From Chloroflexota bacterium (lineage in GTDB: Bacteria > Chloroflexota > Anaerolineae > JAAYEA01), in the NCBI GenBank assembly GCA_012689325.1, contig JAAYEA010000532.1:1-32940 (forward strand): a stretch of 32,940 nt of DNA, read 5' to 3'. Positions 9,319 through 17,041 of this stretch are shown piece by piece (the stretch's first letter is position 1; each line of letters starts with the position of its first letter). The notes under the pieces were generated by a model. That model saw only the letters and a program-made list of their open reading frames with translations. It had not been told where the DNA came from and ran no database searches. The translations under genes and the position numbers were made by a program.

Positions 9319-9902
9319 AGGCTCTTCACCGAAAACGGCTCCAGCGCCAGCCCTTGCTCCGGCCTGGATAGTTCTTTCTCCAGCGCCAGCCGGGCATAGT
9401 GGAGCCGCGAATAGACCGTGCCGGACGGGCAGCCGAGCACCTCGGCGATCTGCTCGCAAGAGAGGTCCAGGTAATAGTGGAGGACGACCGCGATCCGCTG
9501 CTTGTCGTTGAGCCGGTTGACGGCCTCCCAGATGTCTCGCTGCCACTCCCGGGCCAGCGAGATCGTCTCCGGCTGGTCGGCGGGGGCGGCAGGCAGCCTA
9601 TCGCCGCGGGCCATCATGTCCCAAGGCAACGGGAGCCGATTGCGGCGGCGAAGGTGGTCGCGCCCCAGGTTCACCACGATCGCGTATAGCCAGGTCTCGA
9701 AGGAGCCCTTGCTCGCATCGTAGGAGTGGATCGTCTTGATCAGGCGGATAAAGGTCTCCTGGGTGACGTCCTGCGCGTCCTGCCGGCTGCGAGTGACCAG
9801 GAGCGCCAGCTTGAAGACGCGGTCCTGGCAGGCGTTAAAGAACTCGCCCCAGGCGTCCGCATCCCCTGCCTGGCATCTAGCCACCACATCCAGATCGGTC
9901 AT
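9315..9902 (-). CDS. RNA polymerase ECF-type sigma factor (sigma-70 family)
   Basis: ECF sigma factor of 195 residues. Region 2 (FFNACQDRVFKLALLVTRSRQDAQDVTQETFIRLI, in two parts, with the following SFETWLYAIVVNLGRDHLRRR) binds core polymerase and the -10 element. Region 4 (LNDKQRIAVVLHYYLDL, then SCEQIAEVLGCPSGTVYSRL) is the -35-binding helix-turn-helix. I prefer ATG 9902 because GGGGGAC precedes it at a proper distance; an in-frame ATG at 9920 has no such site and would add six residues. The next gene overlaps its stop and is probably its anti-sigma partner. The upstream 31-residue membrane peptide and flavocytochrome on the same strand are candidate co-regulated genes. Confidence 0.95.
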   Translation of the reverse strand: MTDLDVVARCQAGDADAWGEFFNACQDRVFKLALLVTRSRQDAQDVTQETFIRLIKTIHSYDASKGSFETWLYAIVVNLGRDHLRRRNRLPLPWDMMARGDRLPAAPADQPETISLAREWQRDIWEAVNRLNDKQRIAVVLHYYLDLSCEQIAEVLGCPSGTVYSRLHYARLALEKELSRPEQGLALEPFSVKSL

Positions 9903-9974
9903 GCTTGATTTGTCCCCCATGGTTGGCTTTCGTTGATACGTTGCCGGCGGCGAATGGCTTCAAATCGCGGCGGG

Positions 9975-10070
9975 CTAGCGGGCCTGCACCAGGGCAAAGC
10001 CGACCGAGAGCGCGATGACGAGCGCGAGGGTCAAGAGCAGCAGTTGTCCTGCACGGATTCGAGGTAGCAT
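9975..10070 (-). CDS. 31-residue single-helix membrane peptide
   Basis: A short frame from ATG 10070 to TAG at 9975-9977. It has GGGAAGG about 6 nt before the start and encodes four N-terminal residues, a basic patch (RIRAGQ), a 20-residue hydrophobic helix (LLLLTLALVIALSVGFALV), and a short QAR tail. It lies 39 bp after the flavocytochrome stop and 72 bp before the sigma factor, on the same strand. No family is recognised. The good ribosome-binding site, positive-inside membrane topology and tight placement support a real small protein, possibly an accessory subunit of the oxidoreductase or an input to the sigma/anti-sigma pair. Confidence 0.5.
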   Translation of the reverse strand: MLPRIRAGQLLLLTLALVIALSVGFALVQAR

Positions 10071-10109
10071 GCGCACCTTCCCATTTCTGATCAGCCCACG
10101 CGGCTGCTG

Positions 10110-11426
10110 TTAGGCCATCTTGTATTGCTCGATGTGCACGTTGGCGAGAGGGATCTCGAGCCCCTTGATGATCTTTTCCACGACCTTGATCATCGGGCCG
10201 GGGCCGCAGACAAAGAACGAACGGGTGTCCCGGTCCGGCGGCAGGATGCGATCCAAGATCTCCCGGGTCAGGTAGCCGCGCTCGCCGCCCCAGCCTTCCG
10301 GCGGCCGCTCCAGCACGTAGCGGACGTCCAGCTTTAGGCGCTGCTGCAGCTCCTCGATCTGCTCGCGGAAGGTGGTGTCCTCCCAGGTGCGGCTGCCATA
10401 GATCAGCGAGAGGGGGCGCTTGTCGCCCTGGTCGGCCAGGGTGCGCAACATGCTCATCACCGGGGCGCTGCCGATGCCGCCGGCGATAAAGACAAAGCCG
10501 GGCACGTCATCCTCGTTGATGTCATAGACGCCGTAAGGGCCATCCAGATAGACGCGGTCGCCGGGCTTGAGGTCCTTGACCGTCGCGGTAAAGTCGCCCA
10601 GCTCCCGGATGGTGAACTGCACGGTGCCTTTTACCAGCGGACTGGAGGAGAAGGAGAAGGGGTGCTCCATGATGGAAAAAGGCGAGTGGTTGGCGCTGAG
10701 CCAGGCCACCTGGCCGGCCTTGAACGTAATGCCGGCATGGCCGACCGGTTCCACTTCCAGCGTCCAGGTGGCGCCTCGCTCCTGAATCACGCGGGTGACT
10801 TGCCAGGGCTTCCGGGTTAACAACCAGGGCTTGATCAACCGGACGTAGGCAAAGAGCGCCGTCCAGACGATGGCGAGGATGATCCACAGCGCCCTTTGCA
10901 GCGGGGAGGACATGTGATAGTCCACCTTAAAGATGTGATACAGCGCCAGGGCGGCGGCCACCAGCACGCAGGCATCGTGAATGATGTGCCACGGCTCGTA
11001 TTTGAGCTTGAACTTTTCCCGCCAGACCGAGGTGGCGATCAGCACCAGGAGCGCGATCACGGCGATGACGCCCGCTCGCGCGCGCCAGGGCGCGCTGGCC
11101 AGGTTGAGCAGGCGCAGGGTGTAGGGGTTGTTGAGGAATAGGAGCACCGGATGGGCCATGATCAACCCAAAGGCCACCAGCGAGATCCCGTGGTGGAAGG
11201 CGTAAAGCACGTCCATGGAAAAGACCCGGGCCAGGAAAGGCAGCCGGGCGGTGGGCACGAACTGCAGGCCCATGAGCGATAGGCCCGCGAAGCCCAAAGC
11301 CACCGATAGCTCGCGCCAGAACTCGCGGCCCGCCGGGCGCGGCCCAATGAACAGGATGATGAGCGGCGCGAGGACGAGCAACAGGTAGGCCAGAACCCAC
11401 AGGACAGCCTTGGTCGATCGGGTCAT
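10110..11426 (-). CDS. Ferric-reductase-like membrane flavocytochrome (FAD/NAD(P)H oxidoreductase)
   Basis: Integral membrane oxidoreductase of 438 residues. The first half has about six transmembrane helices with conserved His residues (FHHGISLVAFGLIMAH, then WHIIHD and LYHIFKVDYH), as in ferric-reductase-like heme domains. The second half is a ferredoxin-NADP reductase module: an FAD site (EHPFSFSSSP), FIAGGIGSAPVMSML for NAD(P)H binding, and FFVCGPGPMIKVVEKII near the C-terminus. Electrons would pass from cytoplasmic NAD(P)H through FAD and heme to an acceptor outside the membrane, perhaps Fe(III) or oxygen. The start ATG 11426 has GGGAGGGAG 5-13 nt upstream. It heads the minus-strand run with the 31-residue peptide and sigma factor. 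Confidence 0.9.
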   Translation of the reverse strand: MTRSTKAVLWVLAYLLLVLAPLIILFIGPRPAGREFWRELSVALGFAGLSLMGLQFVPTARLPFLARVFSMDVLYAFHHGISLVAFGLIMAHPVLLFLNNPYTLRLLNLASAPWRARAGVIAVIALLVLIATSVWREKFKLKYEPWHIIHDACVLVAAALALYHIFKVDYHMSSPLQRALWIILAIVWTALFAYVRLIKPWLLTRKPWQVTRVIQERGATWTLEVEPVGHAGITFKAGQVAWLSANHSPFSIMEHPFSFSSSPLVKGTVQFTIRELGDFTATVKDLKPGDRVYLDGPYGVYDINEDDVPGFVFIAGGIGSAPVMSMLRTLADQGDKRPLSLIYGSRTWEDTTFREQIEELQQRLKLDVRYVLERPPEGWGGERGYLTREILDRILPPDRDTRSFFVCGPGPMIKVVEKIIKGLEIPLANVHIEQYKMA

Positions 11427-11458
11427 CTATTCTCCCTCCCCTGGCTATATCTGTTGCG

Positions 11459-11486
11459 ATTATACTCGAGACGCGGCAGGCCGCAA
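11459..11486 (-). promoter_or_regulatory. Sigma-A type promoter for the flavocytochrome gene
   Basis: On the minus strand a perfect TATAAT (11464-11459) lies 16 bp after TTGCGG (11486-11481). Transcription would begin near 11452, giving a leader of about 26 nt before ATG 11426. Confidence 0.6.
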
Positions 11487-11526
11487 GTCCGAGCCGTTGG
11501 CGGTTCTGTCGCGGCCGCAAAAGTGG

Positions 11527-11532
11527 TAGAAT
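11527..11532 (+). promoter_or_regulatory. -10 element of a probably leaderless permease transcript
   Basis: TAGAAT ends only six bases before ATG 11539, so transcription would begin at or next to the A of the start codon. No Shine-Dalgarno sequence is present between the two. The -35 region (TTCTGT at 11504) is weak. Confidence 0.45.
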
Positions 11533-11538
11533 AACGGC

Positions 11539-13890
11539 ATGAAGCTCCAGTTATCCGCCACGATCCTGAAGCCGCTGCGCGACCTGACCCGGCGCAAGTC
11601 GCGCTCGCTGCTCACCATCCTGGGCATCGCCGTGGGCGTGGCCAGCCTGGTGGCCATCGTCTCCACCTCGCGCAACCTGGCCCGCGCGCAGGCTGTCGCC
11701 TATGCCGATACCACCCAGGCCGACCTCACCTATTGGGCCTGGGATGTGCCCGCGGGGTTGGAGCGCATCCTGGCCGCGCTGCCCAACGTGGCCGTGGTGG
11801 AGCTGCGCTGCACCTACTATACCCGCGCCCAGCTCGGCGATACCTGGTACGACCTCTATTTCATCGGCATCGACGAGTTTGCGGCGATGCGGGTGAACAA
11901 GATCGCGCTGCGCGAGGGGCGTTACCCCGGGCCCGGCGAGGTGCTGCTGGAGGTCTCGGCCAAGGATTTGCAGCCGCTGGCGGTGGGGGAGCAGATCATC
12001 TACCGCGCGGGGGTGGACCACGCCGAGCGGCCGCTCACCATCAGCGGCTTTGCCCAGAGCCCCGCGCAGCCTTCCGCCGTGTTCCTCAACCTGGTCTACG
12101 CCTATGCCCCCGCCAGCCAGGTGCGGCGCATGCTGGACATCGCCGGCAGCAACCAGGTGGTGGTCAAGCTGGAGGATTTTGGCGCACGCAACGAGACCAT
12201 CGCCGAGATTCGCAAGGTCTTTGCCAAACGCCAGATCCAGTACGACGAGCCGCGGGTCCGCGACCCCGACTATTTCGAGGGCAAGCGCGAGCTGGACGCC
12301 CTGGTGCAGGTGATGTACGCCTTTTCCGGGCTGGGGCTGGTGATCAGCGCCTTCCTGGTGGCCAACACCCTGGCCGCGGTGGTGGCCGAGCAGACCCGCG
12401 AGATCGGCATCATGAAATCCATCGGCGGCGCCCGCGCCCATATCCTGCGCATCTATCTGCTCGAGGCGGGGCTGTACGGGCTGTTCGGCGCCGCGCTGGG
12501 GCTGGCGTTGGGCACCGCGGTGAGCTGGCTGTTGCTGCGCTACGCCGGTTGGGCGCTGAACCTGGCCATCGAGCCGCGGCCCTCGTGGCCCGGGCTGTTG
12601 TTGGGCGGCGCCATGGGACTCCTCGCCGCGTTGCTGGGCGGGCTGGGCCCGGCGCGGCAGGCCGCGGGGCTATCGGTGCGCGAGGCGCTCGGTTCCCACG
12701 GCATCACGGCCACCTATCGGCTGGGCTGGCTGGACCGGCTCTGGGAAATGTGGCGCAGCGCGCCGGCGCTGGTGGTCATGGCGGCGCGGAACCTGGCTCG
12801 CCGCGCGGGGCGGCACGCGGTGACGCTGCTCTTTACGGCGGCAGCCACCGCTGCGCTGCTGGCAGCGCTGAGCACGGGCCAATCGGTGAACCGCAGCATC
12901 GCGCAGATCTTTGACACTTATCGCGCCGATGCCTGGATCTGGCTGGGCGAGGTGGTGAGCGTCCACTTTGCCGCCGAGCTGGAAGCGATGCCCGAGGTGC
13001 TGCGGGCCGAGCCGTGGACGCTGGCCGATGCCTGGGTGCGCTTGGGCAAGGTGCGCCTGTGGGGCCTTCCCGCGGAGACGCAGCTCTACCATCCCAAGCT
13101 GGCCGCGGGGCGCTGGTACGCGCCGGGCGAGTGGGACGCCGCGGTGATCTCTGCCGAGCTGGCCGAGGGGCGCGACATCCGGCTGGGCGAGACCATCGAG
13201 GTGGATACCGGCGAGGCGGTGCGGCCTTTCCGGGTGGTGGGGATCGCCGTGGACAACGCCATCTTTTTGGGCGGGGCGGTGGCAGGCAAGGTTTTCGTGC
13301 CCCGGGAGACGGTGGAGCGCATGGTCCAGCGGCAGGGGCGCAGCTACTTTTACGCGCTGAGCCTGGCGGCCGGCGACCTGCGCGCCGCCGATGCGGCGCT
13401 GAACCGGATCGAGCGTCAGTTCCGCGACCTACGGCCGGTGACGGAATCGGCCCGGCGCGACATGCAGAGCGCCCAGCAGCAATCGCGGCTCTTGAGCATC
13501 TCGCTCTATGTGATGACCGTGCTCATCGCCCTGGCTGGCGGCCTGGGCGTGATGAACACCCTCACGCTCAACGTCCTGGAACGGCGGCGCGAGATCGGCG
13601 TCATGCGCGCCATCGGCGCCAGCAATGCCAACCTGGCGCAGGTCTTTCTCACCGAGGGGCTGACCCTCGGCGCGGCGAGCTGGCTGCTGGGGCTGGCGCT
13701 GGCCTATCCCGCCGGGCGAATCCTGCTGGCGATCCTTTCGGCGGTGCTTTTTCAAATCGACTATGTCTTTAGCCCCTGGTTGGCGCTGGTGGGCGCGGCC
13801 TTTGCCATCCTGCTCTCCAGCGCCGCCAGCCTGCTGCCCGCCCTCGGCGCGGCCCGCCTGCCGGCCCAGGAGGCGCTGCGCTACGAGTGA
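11539..13890 (+). CDS. ABC transporter permease with two FtsX/MacB-type halves
   Basis: Exporter permease of 783 residues built from two FtsX-like units. The first unit has a TM helix at about residues 22-42 (SLLTILGIAVGVASLVAIVS), an extracytoplasmic MacB-like core, then three helices at about 260-385. The second repeats this with a TM helix near 425-445, another core at about 450-640, and three final helices at about 650-780 with the family loop VLERRREIGVMRAIGAS. The matching loop in the first unit is EQTREIGIMKSIGGAR. No ATPase gene is adjacent. The adaptor and two LolD-like ATPases at 3553-6885 are the obvious partners, so the exporter appears split by about 4.6 kb of other genes. The start codon seems leaderless. 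Its end overlaps the convergent small gene by 10 bp. Confidence 0.92.
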   Translation: MKLQLSATILKPLRDLTRRKSRSLLTILGIAVGVASLVAIVSTSRNLARAQAVAYADTTQADLTYWAWDVPAGLERILAALPNVAVVELRCTYYTRAQLGDTWYDLYFIGIDEFAAMRVNKIALREGRYPGPGEVLLEVSAKDLQPLAVGEQIIYRAGVDHAERPLTISGFAQSPAQPSAVFLNLVYAYAPASQVRRMLDIAGSNQVVVKLEDFGARNETIAEIRKVFAKRQIQYDEPRVRDPDYFEGKRELDALVQVMYAFSGLGLVISAFLVANTLAAVVAEQTREIGIMKSIGGARAHILRIYLLEAGLYGLFGAALGLALGTAVSWLLLRYAGWALNLAIEPRPSWPGLLLGGAMGLLAALLGGLGPARQAAGLSVREALGSHGITATYRLGWLDRLWEMWRSAPALVVMAARNLARRAGRHAVTLLFTAAATAALLAALSTGQSVNRSIAQIFDTYRADAWIWLGEVVSVHFAAELEAMPEVLRAEPWTLADAWVRLGKVRLWGLPAETQLYHPKLAAGRWYAPGEWDAAVISAELAEGRDIRLGETIEVDTGEAVRPFRVVGIAVDNAIFLGGAVAGKVFVPRETVERMVQRQGRSYFYALSLAAGDLRAADAALNRIERQFRDLRPVTESARRDMQSAQQQSRLLSISLYVMTVLIALAGGLGVMNTLTLNVLERRREIGVMRAIGASNANLAQVFLTEGLTLGAASWLLGLALAYPAGRILLAILSAVLFQIDYVFSPWLALVGAAFAILLSSAASLLPALGAARLPAQEALRYE

Positions 13891-14213
13891 TCTGGCTCCA
13901 CCCGAGCCAGCTTGATGTGCCCATCGGCGGGCAAGGCCAGGCTGGCCGCTGCCTCCGCCGCCTTCAATATCCCCACCGGCGCGAGGCAGGCGGTATGCAA
14001 CTGGTGCTTGGCGGCCAGCTCGGCCACCAACGTCTGGCGCAGCGGCTTGAAGAGCTCCTGGAAGGCGTTGAGCTCCGCCAGCTCGGTGGCCAGCGCCCGT
14101 ATCCGGGGGCACTCGCTCTCGATGCGCAATTGGACCGTCATGCCGTCGGGGCAATCCGCTTCCACCGTCGTGCGCAGATTGCAGATCCCCGGCTCGATCT
14201 CGGCGTGGATCAT
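13881..14213 (-). CDS. Small conserved protein (possibly DUF6951-like)
   Basis: Cytoplasmic protein of 110 residues starting at ATG 14213, with AGGAG 7 nt upstream; the longer open frame before it lacks such a site. It contains EIEPGICNLRTTVEADCPDG, then RIESECPRIRALATEL, and a late Cys in LHTACLAPVGILKAAEAA. Four Cys residues are scattered without a CxxC pair. The ICxxxTTVEA start and the ESECPxI segment remind me of a family of short domains of unknown function (DUF6951). This is from memory and needs a profile search. Its 3' end overlaps the permease gene by 10 bp in convergent orientation. No function is claimed. Confidence 0.7.
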   Translation of the reverse strand: MIHAEIEPGICNLRTTVEADCPDGMTVQLRIESECPRIRALATELAELNAFQELFKPLRQTLVAELAAKHQLHTACLAPVGILKAAEAAASLALPADGHIKLARVEPDHS

Positions 14214-14288
14214 GTTGGGCTCCTCGTGGGCGAATGGGCGCATTGTAGCCCCAAAGCGCGCGCTTGCCAATCTGGCCGGCCGCCTGAC

Positions 14289-14316
14289 TTGACTCGAGCG
14301 CGGAACGGGCCACAAT
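14289..14316 (+). promoter_or_regulatory. Promoter for the MFS/isomerase operon
   Basis: TTGACT at 14289-14294 and CACAAT at 14311-14316 are separated by 16 bp, about 33 bp before ATG 14350. The -10 matches four of six consensus bases. Confidence 0.55.
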
Positions 14317-14349
14317 AGGCGGCACATTTCGCGAGAGACGGGACACGAC

Positions 14350-15591
14350 ATGGCAGAACTCGAACGGCGGCGCTGGCAGCGGCGCATCTTGTGGGTCTCC
14401 TGGCTTACCTATGCCAGCCTCTACCTGGGGCGGGTGAACATCGCGGTGGCTTTGCCGGCGTTGCAGTCGGCCTTTGGCTGGACCAAGGCGCAGGCGGGGT
14501 GGATCGGCACCGCCTTTTTCTGGGTCTATGCCCTGGGGCAGCTCATCAACGGCTCGCTGGGCGACCGGCTCAACCCGCGCTTGTTCGTGGCCCTGGGGCT
14601 GCTGGCCTCGGCGCTGGCCAACCTCCTCTTTGGCTTTGCGGGCGGGCTGGCGGCGATGATCGTCGTTTGGGCGCTCAATGGCTACGTCCAGTCCACCGGC
14701 TGGGGGCCGATCATGCGCGTGCTCTCGCGCTGGTTTCCGGCGCAGCAGCGCGGCAAGGTCACGGCCATCTTTGGCCCCTGCTATGCGGCGGGGCATGTGG
14801 CCTCCTGGCTGCTGGCCGGCTGGTTGATCGACCGCGTTGGCTGGCGGGCGGCTTTTTGGGCCCCGGCCGCGCTGCTGGCGCTCTCGGCGCTGCATTGGGG
14901 CTGGCGGGTTCGCAATAGCCCCGCTCAAGTCAGCGGCAGCGCATCCAGTGCCGAGGATCAGCCCGCGCCGCGGCTCGACCTGCGGGCGCTCTTGGCCTTT
15001 GTGCTGGCCGATCCCCGGCTGCGCGCGGCGGCGCTGGCCTGCATGGCCGTGGGCGTGGTCAAAGAGAGCCTCTCGCTGTGGATTCCCACCTATCTGATGG
15101 AGAGCTATGGCTTTGACGTGGTCCAGGCGGCGGGCTATGCCATCTGGCTGCCCTTGGCGGGAGCGCTGGGCATCGCGCTGAGCGGCTACCTGGCGCAGCG
15201 CTTCTTCCGGGCGGACGAGGCGCCCATGGCCACGCTGCTCATCGGCGCGCTGGCCGTAGCGGTGGCCCTCTACCGTCCGCTGGTCGGCTGGCTGGGGACG
15301 GCGGGCATCCCCCTGTCGCTGGGGTGGGTGGGCATGCTCACCTACGGCGCTAACGCCCTGTTGCTCACCGCGCTGCCGCTGGCCTACGGGCGGGCGGGGC
15401 GGGTTTCCTCCGTGGCGGGGACATTGGATTTCGCTTCCTACCTCGGCTCGGGGCTGGGCGGGATCATCACCGGCGCGCTGGTGGACTGGCGCAGTTGGGG
15501 CGCGGCCTTTGCGTTCTGGACCGTCGCGGCCCTGCTGGGGGCGCTGGCCATCGGCGGCCTGTGGTGGCGGAACCGGCAGCCCGCGGGCTAA
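14350..15591 (+). CDS. MFS transporter, organophosphate:phosphate antiporter (GlpT/UhpT) type
   Basis: Twelve-helix major facilitator of 413 residues. The N-terminus WQRRILWVSWLTYASLYLGRVNIAVALPAL and the loop GDRLNPRLFVALGLLASALAN resemble the OPA branch (glycerol-3-phosphate and hexose-phosphate transporters). Helix 4 has GPIMRVLSRWFPAQQRGKVTAI, in keeping with this group. A central cytoplasmic loop (about residues 190-215) separates the two six-helix bundles. It heads a two-gene unit with the sugar phosphate isomerase/epimerase that starts 21 bp later, so a phosphorylated or acidic sugar is a reasonable substrate guess. A promoter lies at 14289-14316; the ribosome-binding site (GAGAG) is weak. 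Confidence 0.88.
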   Translation: MAELERRRWQRRILWVSWLTYASLYLGRVNIAVALPALQSAFGWTKAQAGWIGTAFFWVYALGQLINGSLGDRLNPRLFVALGLLASALANLLFGFAGGLAAMIVVWALNGYVQSTGWGPIMRVLSRWFPAQQRGKVTAIFGPCYAAGHVASWLLAGWLIDRVGWRAAFWAPAALLALSALHWGWRVRNSPAQVSGSASSAEDQPAPRLDLRALLAFVLADPRLRAAALACMAVGVVKESLSLWIPTYLMESYGFDVVQAAGYAIWLPLAGALGIALSGYLAQRFFRADEAPMATLLIGALAVAVALYRPLVGWLGTAGIPLSLGWVGMLTYGANALLLTALPLAYGRAGRVSSVAGTLDFASYLGSGLGGIITGALVDWRSWGAAFAFWTVAALLGALAIGGLWWRNRQPAG

Positions 15592-15611
15592 TCACACCTG
15601 AGGAGGTGGCT

Positions 15612-16571
15612 ATGCAAGCGCGAATTGGCATCAACATGGATGGCGACAGCGTGGACGGGCGGCTGCAGGCCGTCGAGAACCAGATCGCCCGGGCGGCCGA
15701 GCTGGGCTACGACGCCATCGAGGTCTCGGGCTATGGCGCGAGCGTCGTCATGAACGGCCAGCTCCGCCCGGCGCAGGTGGCGCGGGTACGCGAGGTCACG
15801 CGGCGCTACCCGCTGCACTATACCGTCCACGGCCCTTGCGAGTTGAACCTCTGCCTGGGCGAGGAGGGCGGCATGGAGGAGCAGTGCCTGGCCTCCTATC
15901 TAGAGTTTTGCGGCGAGATCGGCGCCTCGGTCTATGTCTATCATAGCGGCCTGGTCTTTTTGCACGAGGCCTATTACGACCTGGCGCTGCTCCCCGGCCA
16001 AGCTCGCCGGGAGGCCGCCGCTCGCAAGGAGGTCGCCGCGCTGCAGCGGCTGGCCAAGCGCGCCGCTGAGCTCGGCGTCACCATCGCCATGGAGAACCGT
16101 GACCCGCACCTCTGGGAGGTCTCCACGCTGGCCCGCAACGGCCTGGGCCTGGAGGCGCTCACCACCTACCACCCTGGCTTGCTGGTGGAAGAGGTCATCG
16201 CCCAGATCGAGCGGGTGGGGCACCCCAACGTGGGCATGACCCTGGATTTCGGCCACCTGCACATCGCCTCCAAGACCTGCGGCTACGATTTCCTGAAGGC
16301 CGTGGAGACCGCCGCGCCGTACGTCCGCCACGTTCACATGCACGACAATGTGGGCAAGCTGGATGGCTACGCGGCCAGCCAGGGCGAGCGGATGGCGCTG
16401 GGGCAGGGGGACATGCACATGCCTCCTACCTGGGGCTGCATCCCGCTGCGTGAGGCGCTGCAACGGCTCCCCAGCCTGAACGGGACGATCATCATGGAGC
16501 TGCGGCCGCGCTACCAGGACCACTGGGCCGAGGCGCTGGCGACGGCGCGCGGGTTGGTGGCGGGGCTGTAG
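15612..16571 (+). CDS. Sugar phosphate isomerase/epimerase (xylose isomerase-like TIM barrel)
   Basis: TIM-barrel enzyme of the AP-endonuclease-2/IolE-like superfamily, 319 residues. ATG 15612 is set by AGGAGGTGG at 15601-15609; a longer frame upstream would overlap the MFS gene. The metal-site motifs are visible: YTVHGPCELNLCL, VYVYHSGLVF, ITIAMENRDP-type AMENRDPHLWE (ligand Glu), GMTLDFGHLHIA (Asp and His), RHVHMHDN, and the final IIMELRPRY (Glu). These fit a divalent-metal isomerase or epimerase rather than a DNA endonuclease. It is the second gene after the MFS transporter, suggesting uptake and rearrangement of one sugar. The substrate is unknown. Confidence 0.88.
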   Translation: MQARIGINMDGDSVDGRLQAVENQIARAAELGYDAIEVSGYGASVVMNGQLRPAQVARVREVTRRYPLHYTVHGPCELNLCLGEEGGMEEQCLASYLEFCGEIGASVYVYHSGLVFLHEAYYDLALLPGQARREAAARKEVAALQRLAKRAAELGVTIAMENRDPHLWEVSTLARNGLGLEALTTYHPGLLVEEVIAQIERVGHPNVGMTLDFGHLHIASKTCGYDFLKAVETAAPYVRHVHMHDNVGKLDGYAASQGERMALGQGDMHMPPTWGCIPLREALQRLPSLNGTIIMELRPRYQDHWAEALATARGLVAGL

Positions 16572-16591
16572 GGCGCGCCCTCGAAAAACGC

Positions 16592-16620
16592 TTGACAAAG
16601 CCGCTGGGCTGTGCTATGAT
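16592..16620 (+). promoter_or_regulatory. Strong sigma-A promoter for phasin-phaR operon
   Basis: TTGACA at 16592-16597 and TATGAT at 16615-16620 with an ideal 17-bp spacer. Transcription would start near 16627, inside the palindrome at 16620-16640. Confidence 0.8.
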
Positions 16621-16640
16621 TATAACGCAGTGCGTCATAA
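16620..16640. promoter_or_regulatory. Operator-like palindrome at the phasin promoter start site
   Basis: TTATAACGCA (16620-16629), one central G, then TGCGTCATAA (16631-16640). The arms pair at 9 of 10 positions, and the inner ACGCA-G-TGCGT is perfect. It covers the -10 edge and the start site, a classic repressor position. The downstream phaR product is the natural candidate binder, by analogy with PhaR repression of phasin genes in proteobacteria. Confidence 0.6.
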
Positions 16641-16673
16641 CTCGCTTGCGGCTTTTGCCGAGGAGGAAGTGCC

Positions 16674-17027
16674 ATGACCGAAGACAAGATTGCCCCAGAG
16701 GAAAGCAAGGTCACGCTTTCGGGGCTCTGGCGCAAGATGTTCCTGATCAGCGTGGGCGCGGTGGCCGTGGCCCAGGACGAGGTGGAAAAGCTGGTGGGCA
16801 CCCTGGTGGAGCAGGGCGAGCTGGCCGAGAAGGAAGGCAAGCGCCTGGCGGACAAGATGCTCAGCCAGCCCAAGAAGGGCATCCGCCGGGTGCAGGACAA
16901 GGGTGAGGACGCCATGGAGCAGGCCATCGCCAAGCTCAACATCCCCACTCGCAAAGACCTCAAGAGCCTGGAGGACCGCCTCGCCGAGCTGAGCGCCAAG
17001 ATCGACGAGTTGGGCAAGAAGGGCTGA
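16674..17027 (+). CDS. Phasin-like granule-associated protein
   Basis: Protein of 117 residues with AGGAGG 8 nt before ATG 16674. After a short acidic N-terminus, residues 18-35 form an amphipathic or weakly hydrophobic helix (WRKMFLISVGAVAVAQDE). A highly charged, helical region follows (KLVGTLVEQGELAEKEGKRL) and a terminal coiled-coil segment (LKSLEDRLAELSAKIDELGKK). This is the pattern of PhaI/PhaF-type phasins, which coat polyhydroxyalkanoate granules. The next gene encodes a PhaR-like regulator, which supports the call. No PHA synthase is in the window, and phasin-like proteins can also be found apart from PHA production. Confidence 0.78.
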   Translation: MTEDKIAPEESKVTLSGLWRKMFLISVGAVAVAQDEVEKLVGTLVEQGELAEKEGKRLADKMLSQPKKGIRRVQDKGEDAMEQAIAKLNIPTRKDLKSLEDRLAELSAKIDELGKKG

Positions 17028-17041
17028 GCGCGGGCCGCGCC

